64,000 bases of DNA from Oscillospiraceae bacterium (GCA_018110985.1 JAGAWT010000003.1:62001-126000); one strand, 5' to 3'; shown: positions 14,927 to 23,285, counted from the first letter of the stretch. The notes: generated by a model from the letters alone, not told the origin. A program made the numbers and translations.

Positions 14927-16533
14927 TGCCGTTCATAATAAGAGACATTAAAGCCGAAACTGCCTTTACTGCCGAGGAGATATTTCTGAGGGCACTCAAA
15001 AAAGTGAAGCTTGGCAGGGAGTATCTGCCCTTTTGCAGGATGAACCGCCTTTCGGTGGATGCACGAAAGCGGGAGGATATACACTTCTGCGCCTCTGTAT
15101 GGGTGGATACGGGAGATGCTTCCCTTGAAAGAAGGATATGCTCCCGATACGGCTGCACTCCCGTGGAGGATATAAACTTTCATGAGCTCTACCGCAGATA
15201 CGAGAGAGACAGCATCCCGGAGAGCAGACGGCCTGTCATAGCAGGCTTCGGCCCCGCAGGGATGTTTGCGGCTCTGCTCCTTGCCCGCTGCGGATACAGA
15301 CCCATAGTCCTTGAAAGGGGAGCGGATGCGGACAAGAGAAAAAAACAGGCGGAGCTTTTCAAAAGCGGCGGCAGCTTTGACGAAAACACCAATGTCCAGT
15401 TCGGAGAAGGGGGAGCGGGCACGTTTTCCGACGGAAAGCTGGTCACAAGGGTGAAGGACACCCGATGCCGCTATGTGCTGGAAAGCTTTGCTGAGTTTGG
15501 CGCCCCCGCCGAGATACTCTACAAGGCTAAGCCCCATGTAGGCACGGATAATCTAATAAACATAGTCAAGAATATCAGGGCAGAGGTGATCCGTCTCGGA
15601 GGAGAGGTGCGCTTTGAAACTCCCCTTACGGGAATAGGAGTGAATATCGGCAGGGTGGTGTACGCCGGGTCGGGAGAGGATATCATCCCCACCTGCGGGA
15701 TCATCGGGGCTGTGGGACACTCTGCCAGAGACACCTTTACGATGCTTCACAGCTGCGGCATAGATATGGAGCCCAAGGCATTTGCCGTAGGCGCCCGCAT
15801 CGAGCACACAAGGCAGAGCGTGCGGGAGAGCCTTTACGGGAAATATTCGGATGATCCCCGCCTCCCGGAGGGGGAGTACAATCTGAACTTTACTCCGCGG
15901 GACACAGGCAGGGGAGTGTACACCTTCTGTATGTGCCCCGGAGGTACAGTCATAGATTCACGCTCGGAGGAAAAGAGCATAGTCACCAACGGCTGCAGCG
16001 AATATGCAAGAGACGGCAGAAATTCCAATTCCGCAGTTGTAGTGTCTGTCAGCCCGAAGGACTTCGGGGACGGAGTATTTGACGGCATGGCTTTCTGCGA
16101 GAGGATAGAAAGGGCTGCCTACACGGCGGGAAAAGGCTTTGCCCCCTGCTGCACCGTGGGTTCCTTTATAAACGGGTCCGGCGATCTGAAGGATGCGGCT
16201 GTGGAGCCTACGCTTCTGCCAGGAGTGACGGCGGCAGACTTCCACAGCTTTATGCCCTCCTTTGTGACGGATGCCATGAAGAGAGGACTTTCGGAGTTTT
16301 CCAAAAGGATGCACTGCTTCGGCGAAAAAGGAGCAGTTCTCACGGCTCCCGAGACCCGCACCTCGTCCCCGGTGCGCATAATAAGGGGAGAGGATATGCA
16401 GAGCCTTTCCGTAAAGGGCTTTTTCCCCTGCGGTGAGGGAGCGGGCTATGCGGGCGGCATAACCTCCGCTGCGGTAGACGGGCTCAGGCAGGCAGAGGCA
16501 TTTATGGAGGAAGAAGCAGGGCTAAGGGTATAA
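14926..16533 (+). CDS. FAD-dependent oxidoreductase of the YtfP-like family
   Basis: After an N-terminal domain of about 95 residues comes a Rossmann FAD-binding site (IAGFGPAGMFAALLLARCGY) with VLERGADADKR. The family-specific NVQFGEGGAGTFSDGKL follows, and later MCPGGTVI and a C-terminal FFPCGEGAGYAGGITSAAVDGL. This arrangement is that of a conserved bacterial flavoprotein family often annotated as NAD(FAD)-utilising dehydrogenase, whose substrate is unknown. The start at 14926 uses the ATG in TGATG directly at the end of the WG-repeat gene, with GGTGG eight bases before. It is the last gene of the operon that begins at 9410, before a probable terminator. Length 535 residues, intact. Confidence 0.85.
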   Translation: MPFIIRDIKAETAFTAEEIFLRALKKVKLGREYLPFCRMNRLSVDARKREDIHFCASVWVDTGDASLERRICSRYGCTPVEDINFHELYRRYERDSIPESRRPVIAGFGPAGMFAALLLARCGYRPIVLERGADADKRKKQAELFKSGGSFDENTNVQFGEGGAGTFSDGKLVTRVKDTRCRYVLESFAEFGAPAEILYKAKPHVGTDNLINIVKNIRAEVIRLGGEVRFETPLTGIGVNIGRVVYAGSGEDIIPTCGIIGAVGHSARDTFTMLHSCGIDMEPKAFAVGARIEHTRQSVRESLYGKYSDDPRLPEGEYNLNFTPRDTGRGVYTFCMCPGGTVIDSRSEEKSIVTNGCSEYARDGRNSNSAVVVSVSPKDFGDGVFDGMAFCERIERAAYTAGKGFAPCCTVGSFINGSGDLKDAAVEPTLLPGVTAADFHSFMPSFVTDAMKRGLSEFSKRMHCFGEKGAVLTAPETRTSSPVRIIRGEDMQSLSVKGFFPCGEGAGYAGGITSAAVDGLRQAEAFMEEEAGLRV

Positions 16534-16540
16534 CAATAAG

Positions 16541-16592
16541 GTGCCGGTGAGTGAAGGACGACCTGCTGTGTCATATCATCGGCGCTGTTTTT
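16541..16592 (+). terminator. Probable terminator of the alarmone-synthetase operon
   Basis: GTGCCGGTGA (16541-16550) pairs with TCATCGGCGC (16576-16585), allowing two G-U pairs. TG and five T follow (16588-16592). The loop is long (25 bases), so confidence is moderate. The rest of 16593-16783 is AT-rich with nothing recognisable. Confidence 0.5.
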
Positions 16593-16783
16593 ATGTCTCA
16601 ACAAAATGCACAAAACCGAAGAAAAGTGAAATCGTTTACAAACTGTAATAAATGTACGATATATAGAATTTAAGCATATATAAAGGTAAATGTTGTTTTA
16701 ATGGCAGTCTACAAATACCGGTACATCATGTAAAATTACATGAAAATCACAAATAAAGCAGCAGATTTTGTACAAAATGCTTA

Positions 16784-16812
16784 TTTACAGTTTTGTGAAA
16801 ATGTGCTAAAAT
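16784..16812 (+). promoter_or_regulatory. Promoter of the secreted Ala/Glu/Pro-tail protein
   Basis: TTTACA (16784-16789), 17 bases, TAAAAT (16807-16812). The ATG is 74 bases downstream, after the strong ribosome site AGGAGAGG. Confidence 0.65.
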
Positions 16813-16886
16813 CATAATGATGTACGATAGGGGAATGAGCGTTTTCCCCGTTGTCACTTTAGAATGAGATCATAGGAGAGGTACAT

Positions 16887-17675
16887 ATGAAAAAGTCAAA
16901 GATCATCAGCCTCGCTGCCGCTGCAGCGATCACTGCTACTCTTGCAGCAGTTCCCACTGTAAGCGCAGAGGAGACATATCACGCTTATATCGGCGTACAG
17001 TCTGCAAGCTTCACTTTCAGAAATGCCTGGAATGAGCCTTCTTACGGTAAGGGCGTTACAGGCGACGACGGAATGGTCTACTTCGATCAGCTCACCGGCT
17101 GGGACGGCCCCACAGCAGTAAACAAGGGCGGCGTATTCACCGATGCAGAGATCACAGGCGACGGCACCTACACCGTTTCCGTTACCGATTTCGATTTCGG
17201 CTCCGACGAGACCCTGAACCTTCTCTTCGTTTCCACCGATATGCCCCTTGACTGCGGTGCTACCATCAGCGATGTGAAGATCTCCATGGACGGTCAGGAA
17301 AAGTACACCTTTGACGAGGCTTATCTTTCCCCCGACGAGCAGGAATACCTCCAGCCCATGGCTATCAACATCTGGAACGATGACCTCGGCAAGGAAGATG
17401 GCCTTTTCGGCTATGTAATGCCCACAGATTCCATTGAGATCAGCTTCACCGTAAGCGGTCTTGGCACAGGCGCTGTTGCAGAAGAGGCTCCCGCAGAGGA
17501 AGCTGCACCCGCTGAAGAGGCTGCACCTGCTGAGGAAGCTGCTCCCGCAGCTGAAGAGGCTCCTGCTGCCGCAGAGACCACTCCCGCAGCTACAGGCAAC
17601 GCTGCCGCCGGCACTGCTGCTCTTGTAATGGCTGCTGCCGCTGCTGCTGCTGTTGCAGCAAAGAAGAGAAAGTGA
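16887..17675 (+). CDS. Secreted protein with beta-rich domain and Ala/Glu/Pro repeat tail
   Basis: The first 27 residues are a classic signal peptide (KKSK, an Ala-rich core, cleavage after VSA). Residues 30-190 form a Gly/Asp/aromatic-rich beta domain (YIGVQSASFTFRNAWNE, YTVSVTDFDF, SIEISFTVSG) that looks like a carbohydrate-binding or other jelly-roll module. Tandem units of EEAAPA (about 195-225) follow, then AATGN, a long Ala-rich hydrophobic stretch and a KKRK tail. That ending resembles a sortase signal (xPxTG, hydrophobic, basic) but the motif is degenerate, so it may instead be a C-terminal membrane anchor. The gene has its own promoter and terminator. Its place next to a sugar importer suggests surface glycan binding, which is inference. 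Confidence 0.6.
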   Translation: MKKSKIISLAAAAAITATLAAVPTVSAEETYHAYIGVQSASFTFRNAWNEPSYGKGVTGDDGMVYFDQLTGWDGPTAVNKGGVFTDAEITGDGTYTVSVTDFDFGSDETLNLLFVSTDMPLDCGATISDVKISMDGQEKYTFDEAYLSPDEQEYLQPMAINIWNDDLGKEDGLFGYVMPTDSIEISFTVSGLGTGAVAEEAPAEEAAPAEEAAPAEEAAPAAEEAPAAAETTPAATGNAAAGTAALVMAAAAAAAVAAKKRK

Positions 17676-17697
17676 TCTTACTCTGACTTAAAGTTAT

Positions 17698-17746
17698 ACA
17701 CCCATGCCTTAATTAAAGATCATAGTTAAGGTGTGGGTGTTTTTTT
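17698..17746 (+). terminator. Rho-independent terminator after the secreted protein
   Basis: A 15-base stem (17698-17712 with 17726-17740, including two G-U pairs) is followed by a run of seven T. The hairpin overlaps the longest reading frame of the next gene, showing that the permease must start further downstream. Confidence 0.88.
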
Positions 17747-17832
17747 ACCGTTCTCAAAATTTTTGCACAAATCATCGGCATATTCTGCGGATATTTTGTG
17801 TATATCGCTGTTATCCGGAAGGAAGTGATCCT

Positions 17833-19353
17833 ATGGCCTCAGGCTTTGTAGCCGACGATAAGGAAATAGCAAAAAGGCACGAGCAGATGAAAAAAAGCAG
17901 CCGCAGCCTCCCCCAGAAGATAGCCGATATAGTGCTTATCTTTTCAAGACTGGCAGTGGTGGTAAATGTCATCCTCATGTTCTTTCCCTCCTTTAACCCC
18001 GCAAGGCTCTCTGACCTCATAGGAAGGAACCTTTCGCTCTTTTCCTGCGGTGTTTCCTACGATTCCATCGTTTCAAACTTCGGCCGTGCCTTCAGGCAGG
18101 GCTGGGTGACGGAAGCCTCTTTCCACAAGCTGAACATATTCGCCTTTCTCATTATTATTTCGGTGATCGTGATGATTGGCGGAGCTTGTATGTCCCTTGG
18201 AAATACCAAGACCAAGAAATACGGTCTTATAGCCTCCGCTGCGGGCGGAGCTCTTGAAATTGTATCTCTTGTGCTGATTCGCAGTGTCTACGATGAAATC
18301 GTTTTCACATCCAGAGAGGCAGGAAAGCTGGACAAGGTCCTCCCTCAGTATCCTTTTATCAACTATGCCTACTATGCAGTGGCTGCGGTGGTGCTTGTAT
18401 GTACAGCCATCACCTTTGCACTGCTGATAAGGACCCCCTCCGAAAAGAATTTCGAGATGGATCCCAAGTACACCCTTTTCCTGATGATGCTCCCTATCAT
18501 CGCACTGGCATTCGTGTTCTCCTATCTGCCCCTTTACGGCTGGCGCTATGCCTTCTTTGACTACAAGGCGGGCGAGACCCTTACGGCTGATAAATTCGTG
18601 GGTCTCAAGTATTTCCTGCAGCTTCTGCAGAACGATGCCACCAAAAAGGATATAGTGAGAGTTCTCAGAAACACCTTCGCCATGTCAGGGCTTGGCATCC
18701 TCACCAGCTGGGTGCCAATGGCATTCGCCATTTTCCTGGCGGAGATCAAGAACGGTCCGTTCAGGCGCTTTGTACAGACCTTTACCACCATACCGAACTT
18801 TATTTCATGGGTACTGGTCTACGCCATTGCTATCGCCATATTCAACACCGACGGTTTTGTGAATACCTTCCTCACCAATGTGACAGGTACGGTCCATTCC
18901 ACCAACTACCTTATGAGCTCCTCCCACGCATGGCTCAAGATGCTTGCATGGGGAATGTGGAAGGGCGTGGGCTGGAGCGCCATAATCTATGTGGCATCCA
19001 TTTCCGGTATAGACCAGGGTCTCTATGAGGCTGCCACCGTTGACGGTGCGGGACGCTTTGCCAAAATGTGGTACATTACAGTTCCCGAACTCATGCCCAC
19101 CTTCTTCGTCCTGCTCCTTATGAGCGTTGCAAACATCCTTTCCAACGGCATGGAGCAGTACCTGGTATTCTCAAACCCCATGAACAAGGACGCCATGCAG
19201 GTGCTCGACCTGTATGTATATAATCTGGGCATAGGGTCGGGACTTATTCCTCTTTCCACCGTTATCGGAATGGTCAAGTCCTTTGTCAGCGTGGTACTGC
19301 TTTTCGGAGCAAATACCTTCTCTAAAGCCGTCCGCGGCGAAAGCATCGTTTAA
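17833..19353 (+). CDS. ABC sugar transporter permease, LplB-like, with extended N-terminus
   Basis: The second half (about residues 215-506) is a normal CUT1 binding-protein-dependent permease with six membrane segments. It has the cytoplasmic EAA loop EAATVDGAGRFAKMWYITVP, which contacts the ATPase. LplB homologues are about 300 residues; this one has 506. The first 200 residues hold about four extra membrane segments and a loop not typical of the family. The start at 17833 is chosen because the longer frame begins inside the preceding terminator; GGAAGGAAGTG lies upstream. The partner permease follows 12 bases later. No ATPase gene is nearby, as is usual for Lpl/Msm-type systems that share one ATPase encoded elsewhere. 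Confidence 0.87.
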   Translation: MASGFVADDKEIAKRHEQMKKSSRSLPQKIADIVLIFSRLAVVVNVILMFFPSFNPARLSDLIGRNLSLFSCGVSYDSIVSNFGRAFRQGWVTEASFHKLNIFAFLIIISVIVMIGGACMSLGNTKTKKYGLIASAAGGALEIVSLVLIRSVYDEIVFTSREAGKLDKVLPQYPFINYAYYAVAAVVLVCTAITFALLIRTPSEKNFEMDPKYTLFLMMLPIIALAFVFSYLPLYGWRYAFFDYKAGETLTADKFVGLKYFLQLLQNDATKKDIVRVLRNTFAMSGLGILTSWVPMAFAIFLAEIKNGPFRRFVQTFTTIPNFISWVLVYAIAIAIFNTDGFVNTFLTNVTGTVHSTNYLMSSSHAWLKMLAWGMWKGVGWSAIIYVASISGIDQGLYEAATVDGAGRFAKMWYITVPELMPTFFVLLLMSVANILSNGMEQYLVFSNPMNKDAMQVLDLYVYNLGIGSGLIPLSTVIGMVKSFVSVVLLFGANTFSKAVRGESIV

Positions 19354-19365
19354 GGAGGGGATAAC

Positions 19366-20292
19366 ATGGCTAAGAACAAAGAATACAACGGCTCTTCGGG
19401 CATGGTGGAATCCCTTACTCCCGGCGATGTGGTGTTCAACATCATAAACTACCTTTTCTTTGGTGTGTTCACCATAAGCTGTATCTTCCCCTTCTACTAC
19501 ATCTTCATTAACACCATATCCGACCCCGGCTACGTTACCTCCGGTCAGATAACCCTGCTGCCGAGAGGGCTCACGGTGCAGAACTACATCTCCATGGGAA
19601 AGGTGAACGACCTGTGGAACTCCGTTTTGATAACCGTGGCAAGAACTATCCTCGGCACCGCTCTTATGGTGGTGGTATCCTCGCTGGCGGGCTATCTTGT
19701 GACCAAGAAGGAAATGTGGCACAGGCAGCTGTGGTACAGGATGCTGGTCATTACCATGTACTTTAACGCAGGTCTTATACCCTGGTACCTGAATATGTCC
19801 ATGCTGGGTCTTACGGATTCCTTTGCGGCATATATCATCCCGGGTATAGTAGCCCCCTACAACATTATCCTTGTAAAGACCTATGTTGAATCCATCCCTG
19901 CGGAAATAGAAGAATCCGCCTTTATGGACGGTGCATCCTACTTTACCATTTACCGGAAGATAATATGGCCGCTGTCAAAACCCATACTTGCGACTATCGC
20001 TATTTTCGGTGCGGTGGGGCAATGGAACTCCTTCCAGGATTCACTTATCCTCAATGCCAATTCTCCGGAGCTCTACACGCTCCAGCACAGGCTCTACATC
20101 TATCTGAACCAGTCCTCCAACATAGGGGCGATGGCGGCTTCGGGAGATGTGAGCGAGATCGCTTCTCAGCTCAACACAAAGATAATACAGTACACGATCT
20201 CCATGGTGACCATCATTCCCATACTCTGCGTATATCCCTTCATGCAGCGTTACTTTGAAAAGGGACTTATGCTGGGTGCTGTCAAGGGATAA
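19366..20292 (+). CDS. ABC sugar transporter permease, LplC/YtcP-like
   Basis: This is the second inner-membrane subunit of the importer. The 308 residues have six membrane segments, and the EAA loop reads EIEESAFMDGASYFTIYRKI. LPRGLTVQNY near residue 65 and the C-terminal YPFMQRYFEKGLMLGAVKG are characteristic of the LplC/YtcP group of CUT1 transporters for oligosaccharides or uronic-acid sugars. A strong ribosome site (AAGGAGGGG) precedes the ATG. It lies between the LplB-like permease and, after a degenerate small gene, the solute-binding lipoprotein. Confidence 0.9.
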   Translation: MAKNKEYNGSSGMVESLTPGDVVFNIINYLFFGVFTISCIFPFYYIFINTISDPGYVTSGQITLLPRGLTVQNYISMGKVNDLWNSVLITVARTILGTALMVVVSSLAGYLVTKKEMWHRQLWYRMLVITMYFNAGLIPWYLNMSMLGLTDSFAAYIIPGIVAPYNIILVKTYVESIPAEIEESAFMDGASYFTIYRKIIWPLSKPILATIAIFGAVGQWNSFQDSLILNANSPELYTLQHRLYIYLNQSSNIGAMAASGDVSEIASQLNTKIIQYTISMVTIIPILCVYPFMQRYFEKGLMLGAVKG

Positions 20293-20337
20293 GGGACAAG
20301 AAACGGAGAATGATATGAGATAACAGAAGTAAAACAT

Positions 20338-20605
20338 ATGAATGGCAGAAAAGCCCTGTTTATATGTATTCAGTATTTTGTGTTGTCTTCTGTTTCTGTT
20401 TTCCGGAAAACTGTCAGTGCCGAAGAGATCGATAATGACCTAAGAAGGCAAATGACAGTCAGTGCTTCCGATTTTGTAAAAGATTATTACAGTGTTGGAT
20501 TCAAGGGCAAAGAAGGTTCAGTGGATGAAATCGGTAAAAATTACATTATCTTATGTTGATCCGTCTTATTCACAAAGAGTTGCTCATCTTACATCATTAT
20601 CATAA
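20338..20605 (+). pseudogene. Small secreted-protein gene remnant with a frameshift
   Basis: An ATG at 20338 opens 73 residues with a signal-like start (hydrophobic FICIQYFVLSSVSVF, then VSAEE) and a charged segment (DNDLRRQMTVSASDFVKDYY) ending at a TGA at 20557-20559. In the +1 frame the sequence continues sensibly (ITLSYVDPSYSQRVAHLTSLS) to a TAA at 20603-20605. This suggests a single-base loss near 20535, in or near a run of A. The ribosome site is weak. It may be the decayed front end of a larger secreted protein. It lies between the permease and lipoprotein genes of the importer and accounts for most of the 349-base gap. No function can be assigned. Confidence 0.35.
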
Positions 20606-20641
20606 ACGATTTAGTTATATTCTCTAAGGAGGAAAAGCCAA

Positions 20642-22519
20642 ATGAATTCTAAAAAAGCTCTTGCGGGTATGCTTGCCATATCCATGTGTGCCGCCCTGTT
20701 CGGCGGGTGCGGTGCGGAGACTCCCACCGATGCGCCTGCGGCTACTACCGCCGCCGCAGCAGGCGGTGAAGCGTCGGAGGAGACTACAGCTGCAACTACT
20801 GCTTCAACTGAGGGTCTTTCCATAGAGACCTCCGCTGTTGAGGCGGAGACAACTCCCGAGGATCTGACGGATGCCCAGTACTGGAAGGACTTCTACGGTA
20901 CGGACAGCCTTATTCAGCTCACTGCATTTTCCGAGCTTGCAAACTACAACGGAAAGGCTACAGGCTGGTTCGCACAGATACTCAAGGACAAGTTCAACTG
21001 TGAGGTGACCATCGTTCCCGCCACCGACGGCGCATTCGATACAAGAATGGAAGCCGGCAATCTTGGTGACCTGGTGGTATTCGGCTCCGACGGCGGCAAC
21101 TATCAGCGTGCCGCAAAGGAAGGTATGCTCTTCGACTGGGAGGAGGACGGACTTATAGACGAGTTCGGTGCCTACACCCGTGACAATATGCCCTATGCCC
21201 TCAACAAGAACCGCACCTTCAACGAATCCTTCGGCGCAGGCAGCAAGATATTCGGCTTCGGTCATAATGTGGCCACATCCCCGGAGGATCATGAAGCCTT
21301 CTTCTACACCATGGATATGCGCTGGGATCTGTACAAGCAGCTCAATTATCCCAAGATGAGCACCCTTGACGACCTCTACGATGTTTTCGTGCAGATGAAG
21401 GAACTCCAGCCCACCGATGCAAACGGCAAGGAATCCTACGCCATGTCTCTCTGGCCCGACTGGGACGGCAACATGGTCATGTATGTAAAGGCATTCGCTA
21501 CCTGCTGGTACGGCATGGATGAAATGGGCTTCGGTCTTTACGACGTTGAGAACGGAGTTTACCACGATGCTACCGAGGAGGGCGGTCCTTACCTCACATC
21601 ACTGAAATTCTTCAACAAGCTCTACCGTGCGGGACTTATAGACCCCAACTCCATGACCCAGACCTACAACGAGATGTCCGAAAAGGTACAGGCGGGCGGC
21701 GTATTCTTCTCTATCTTTGACTACGCAGGCTCTGCACTCTACAACACCGAGGATCACCTCACTGAGGGCAAGGGGATGTACCCCGTAGTTCCCGATGAGG
21801 CAAGACCCCTCTGCTACGGCATGAACGTAATGGGCGGCAACCGTATCTGGACCATCGGTGCTTCCACCGAGTATCCCGAGCTGGTAATGGCCATAATCAA
21901 CTACCTTGTAACTCCCGAGGGCTGCATGACTTCCTGGTACGGCCCCAAGGATCTTTGCTGGTACTATGACGAGGAGGGTCACACCTGCCTCACCGAATTC
22001 GGCGAGACCTGCCAGGCTGACAAGAAGAACACCACCATGCCCGCAGAATGGGGCGGCGGTTCCTACAACGACGGTTCCTTCCAGGTAAACAACACCACAT
22101 GGACAAGGGATGCCAAGAATCCTGATTCCAACGGTGAGACCTATAACCTTGAAAACTGGGTATCAAGGCGCCATGACACGGATTATGACATACTCTCTGA
22201 CTGGAGAACATGGTCCGGCTTCTACAATTCTCAGGAATATATGGACAGTGTGCCCCATAAGACCTCTATCGCTACTGCATATTCCGAGACAGACCGCTCC
22301 GACGAGCTGAAGGTCATCTGGCAGCAGGTGGCAGACTGCATCGTTACCGATTCCTGGAAGGCTGTTTATGCTGCTACGGATGAGGAATACGAGAGCTATG
22401 TGAACGACATGATCTCCAAGATCCACGAGTACGATCCCAACGGCGAATGCCTTGCTTACTGCAATAACGAGGCTGCCAAGAGAGATGCACTTGAAGATGC
22501 CGTAAGAGCCGTAAAGTAA
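20642..22519 (+). CDS. Extracellular solute-binding lipoprotein of the CUT1 importer
   Basis: The protein begins with a signal and lipobox FGGC (Cys near residue 23), then a Thr/Ala-rich linker (25-70). A large binding domain follows, with repeated aromatic motifs (MDMRWDLYKQLNYP, TWTRDAKNPDSNG, DYDILSDWRTW). At 625 residues it is of the large LipO/LplA type that pairs with LplB/LplC permeases and captures oligosaccharides outside the cell. A near-perfect ribosome site (AAGGAGG) precedes the ATG. The sugar is unknown; the arabinofuranosidase and other hydrolases in the window make plant glycan fragments plausible. Confidence 0.9.
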   Translation: MNSKKALAGMLAISMCAALFGGCGAETPTDAPAATTAAAAGGEASEETTAATTASTEGLSIETSAVEAETTPEDLTDAQYWKDFYGTDSLIQLTAFSELANYNGKATGWFAQILKDKFNCEVTIVPATDGAFDTRMEAGNLGDLVVFGSDGGNYQRAAKEGMLFDWEEDGLIDEFGAYTRDNMPYALNKNRTFNESFGAGSKIFGFGHNVATSPEDHEAFFYTMDMRWDLYKQLNYPKMSTLDDLYDVFVQMKELQPTDANGKESYAMSLWPDWDGNMVMYVKAFATCWYGMDEMGFGLYDVENGVYHDATEEGGPYLTSLKFFNKLYRAGLIDPNSMTQTYNEMSEKVQAGGVFFSIFDYAGSALYNTEDHLTEGKGMYPVVPDEARPLCYGMNVMGGNRIWTIGASTEYPELVMAIINYLVTPEGCMTSWYGPKDLCWYYDEEGHTCLTEFGETCQADKKNTTMPAEWGGGSYNDGSFQVNNTTWTRDAKNPDSNGETYNLENWVSRRHDTDYDILSDWRTWSGFYNSQEYMDSVPHKTSIATAYSETDRSDELKVIWQQVADCIVTDSWKAVYAATDEEYESYVNDMISKIHEYDPNGECLAYCNNEAAKRDALEDAVRAVK

Positions 22520-22533
22520 AAAGAACAATGATA

Positions 22534-22638
22534 ATACTGATCTCTGACCGATGTATAGACAAGAAACAAGCCGCAAATGCTTGAATATAAGGAATTTGAG
22601 GCTTGGAGATCGTCTATACATCGAGGAAGAATCAGTAT
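22534..22638 (+). repeat. 105-bp palindromic intergenic repeat, copy A
   Basis: It begins ATACTGAT and ends ATCAGTAT, with the internal arms CGATGTATAGAC and GTCTATACATCG. Nested inside are CAAGCC/GGCTTG, CAAAT/ATTTG and CTT/AAG, so the whole unit can fold into one long hairpin. Copies B (45318-45422) and C (62202-62306) have exactly the same length; B differs at about 5 positions and C at about 12 or more. A 29-codon frame (ATG at 22553 to TAA at 22638-22640) crosses the repeat, but its changes between copies do not favour synonymous sites. It lies between the solute-binding gene and a GC-rich hairpin. Confidence 0.85.
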
Positions 22639-22641
22639 AAT

Positions 22642-22668
22642 GCCCCCGCCGGAACATCCGGCGGGGGC
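22642..22668 (+). terminator. GC-rich hairpin after the importer operon
   Basis: GCCCCCGCCGGA (22642-22653) pairs perfectly with TCCGGCGGGGGC (22657-22668) over a 3-base loop. No clear T-run follows (TCGCTGTATTTA), so it may terminate poorly or protect the 3' end instead. Confidence 0.55.
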
Positions 22669-22771
22669 TCGCTGTATTTACGGTCAGTGTACAATGCGTT
22701 GTCATTTCCGACAAAATACTACACTATGATTTGTGCGTTTGTACAAAGTTTTGTAAATAGAAAAATAATGC

Positions 22772-22800
22772 TTGAAAAAATGTTAAAGCGGGTGTATAAT
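22772..22800 (+). promoter_or_regulatory. Promoter of the Rrf2-cysK unit
   Basis: TTGAAA (22772-22777), 17 bases, TATAAT (22795-22800), 45 bases before the TTG start of the regulator. Confidence 0.75.
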
Positions 22801-22818
22801 AAAATCAATAGATATATA

Positions 22819-22837
22819 ACCTATATGTTTAGTAGGT
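22819..22837 (+). promoter_or_regulatory. Candidate operator overlapping the ribosome site of the Rrf2 gene
   Basis: The inverted repeat ACCTA-N9-TAGGT spans the untranslated leader between the -10 box and the start codon. It could be an autoregulatory site for the Rrf2 protein, but the half-sites are only 5 bases and part of the second half is the ribosome site itself. Confidence 0.3.
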
Positions 22838-22844
22838 GATTGGC

Positions 22845-23240
22845 TTGAAAATATCCACAAAGGGGCGTTATGCTCTCAGGATGATGATAGATCTCTGTAT
22901 GCACTGTCCCGGCGGTTTTGCTCCTCTCAAGGAGATATCCTCAAGGCAGGCTGTCTCAAAGAAGTATCTGGAGCAGATAGTGCCTTCGCTTGTAAGAGCA
23001 GGTCTTTTGAAGACCGTAAGAGGCAATCAGGGAGGCTATTCTCTCTCAAGGGATCCGGGACTTATCACTGTTCTCGATGTTCTGTCTGCGGCTGAAGGAG
23101 TTGCGGAGCCGAACACCGAAGAAGAGTTCACGGGATTTATCTGGGAAGAGCTGGACAGGCTGGAAAGGGAGTACCTTTCGTCCATCACCGTGGAGGACAT
23201 AGTCAGCAGGAACGGCATCCTTCCGGAATATTCCATATAA
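22845..23240 (+). CDS. Rrf2-family transcriptional regulator (CymR-like)
   Basis: The N-terminus KISTKGRYALRMMIDL is the typical Rrf2 winged-helix start, with SRQAVSKKYLEQIVPSL as recognition helix and VRGNQGGYSLSR as the wing. The 131 residues lack the three clustered cysteines that hold the iron-sulphur cluster in IscR. This makes it more like CymR, the Firmicutes repressor of cysteine biosynthesis that senses the cysteine synthase complex. A TTG at 22845 is chosen as start: AGGTG lies six bases before it and KISTKGRYALR then follows directly. cysK lies 45 bases downstream, which supports a CymR-like role. Confidence 0.85.
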   Translation: MKISTKGRYALRMMIDLCMHCPGGFAPLKEISSRQAVSKKYLEQIVPSLVRAGLLKTVRGNQGGYSLSRDPGLITVLDVLSAAEGVAEPNTEEEFTGFIWEELDRLEREYLSSITVEDIVSRNGILPEYSI

Positions 23241-23285
23241 AGCGGAACAGACATTATATTATTGTACTTCAAGGAGGCAAACACT

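Noticed and set aside
17411-17614. Tandem repeats in the secreted protein gene as a possible CRISPR or satellite
   Set aside because: They are codon repeats for Glu/Ala/Pro in a single frame, without spacers.
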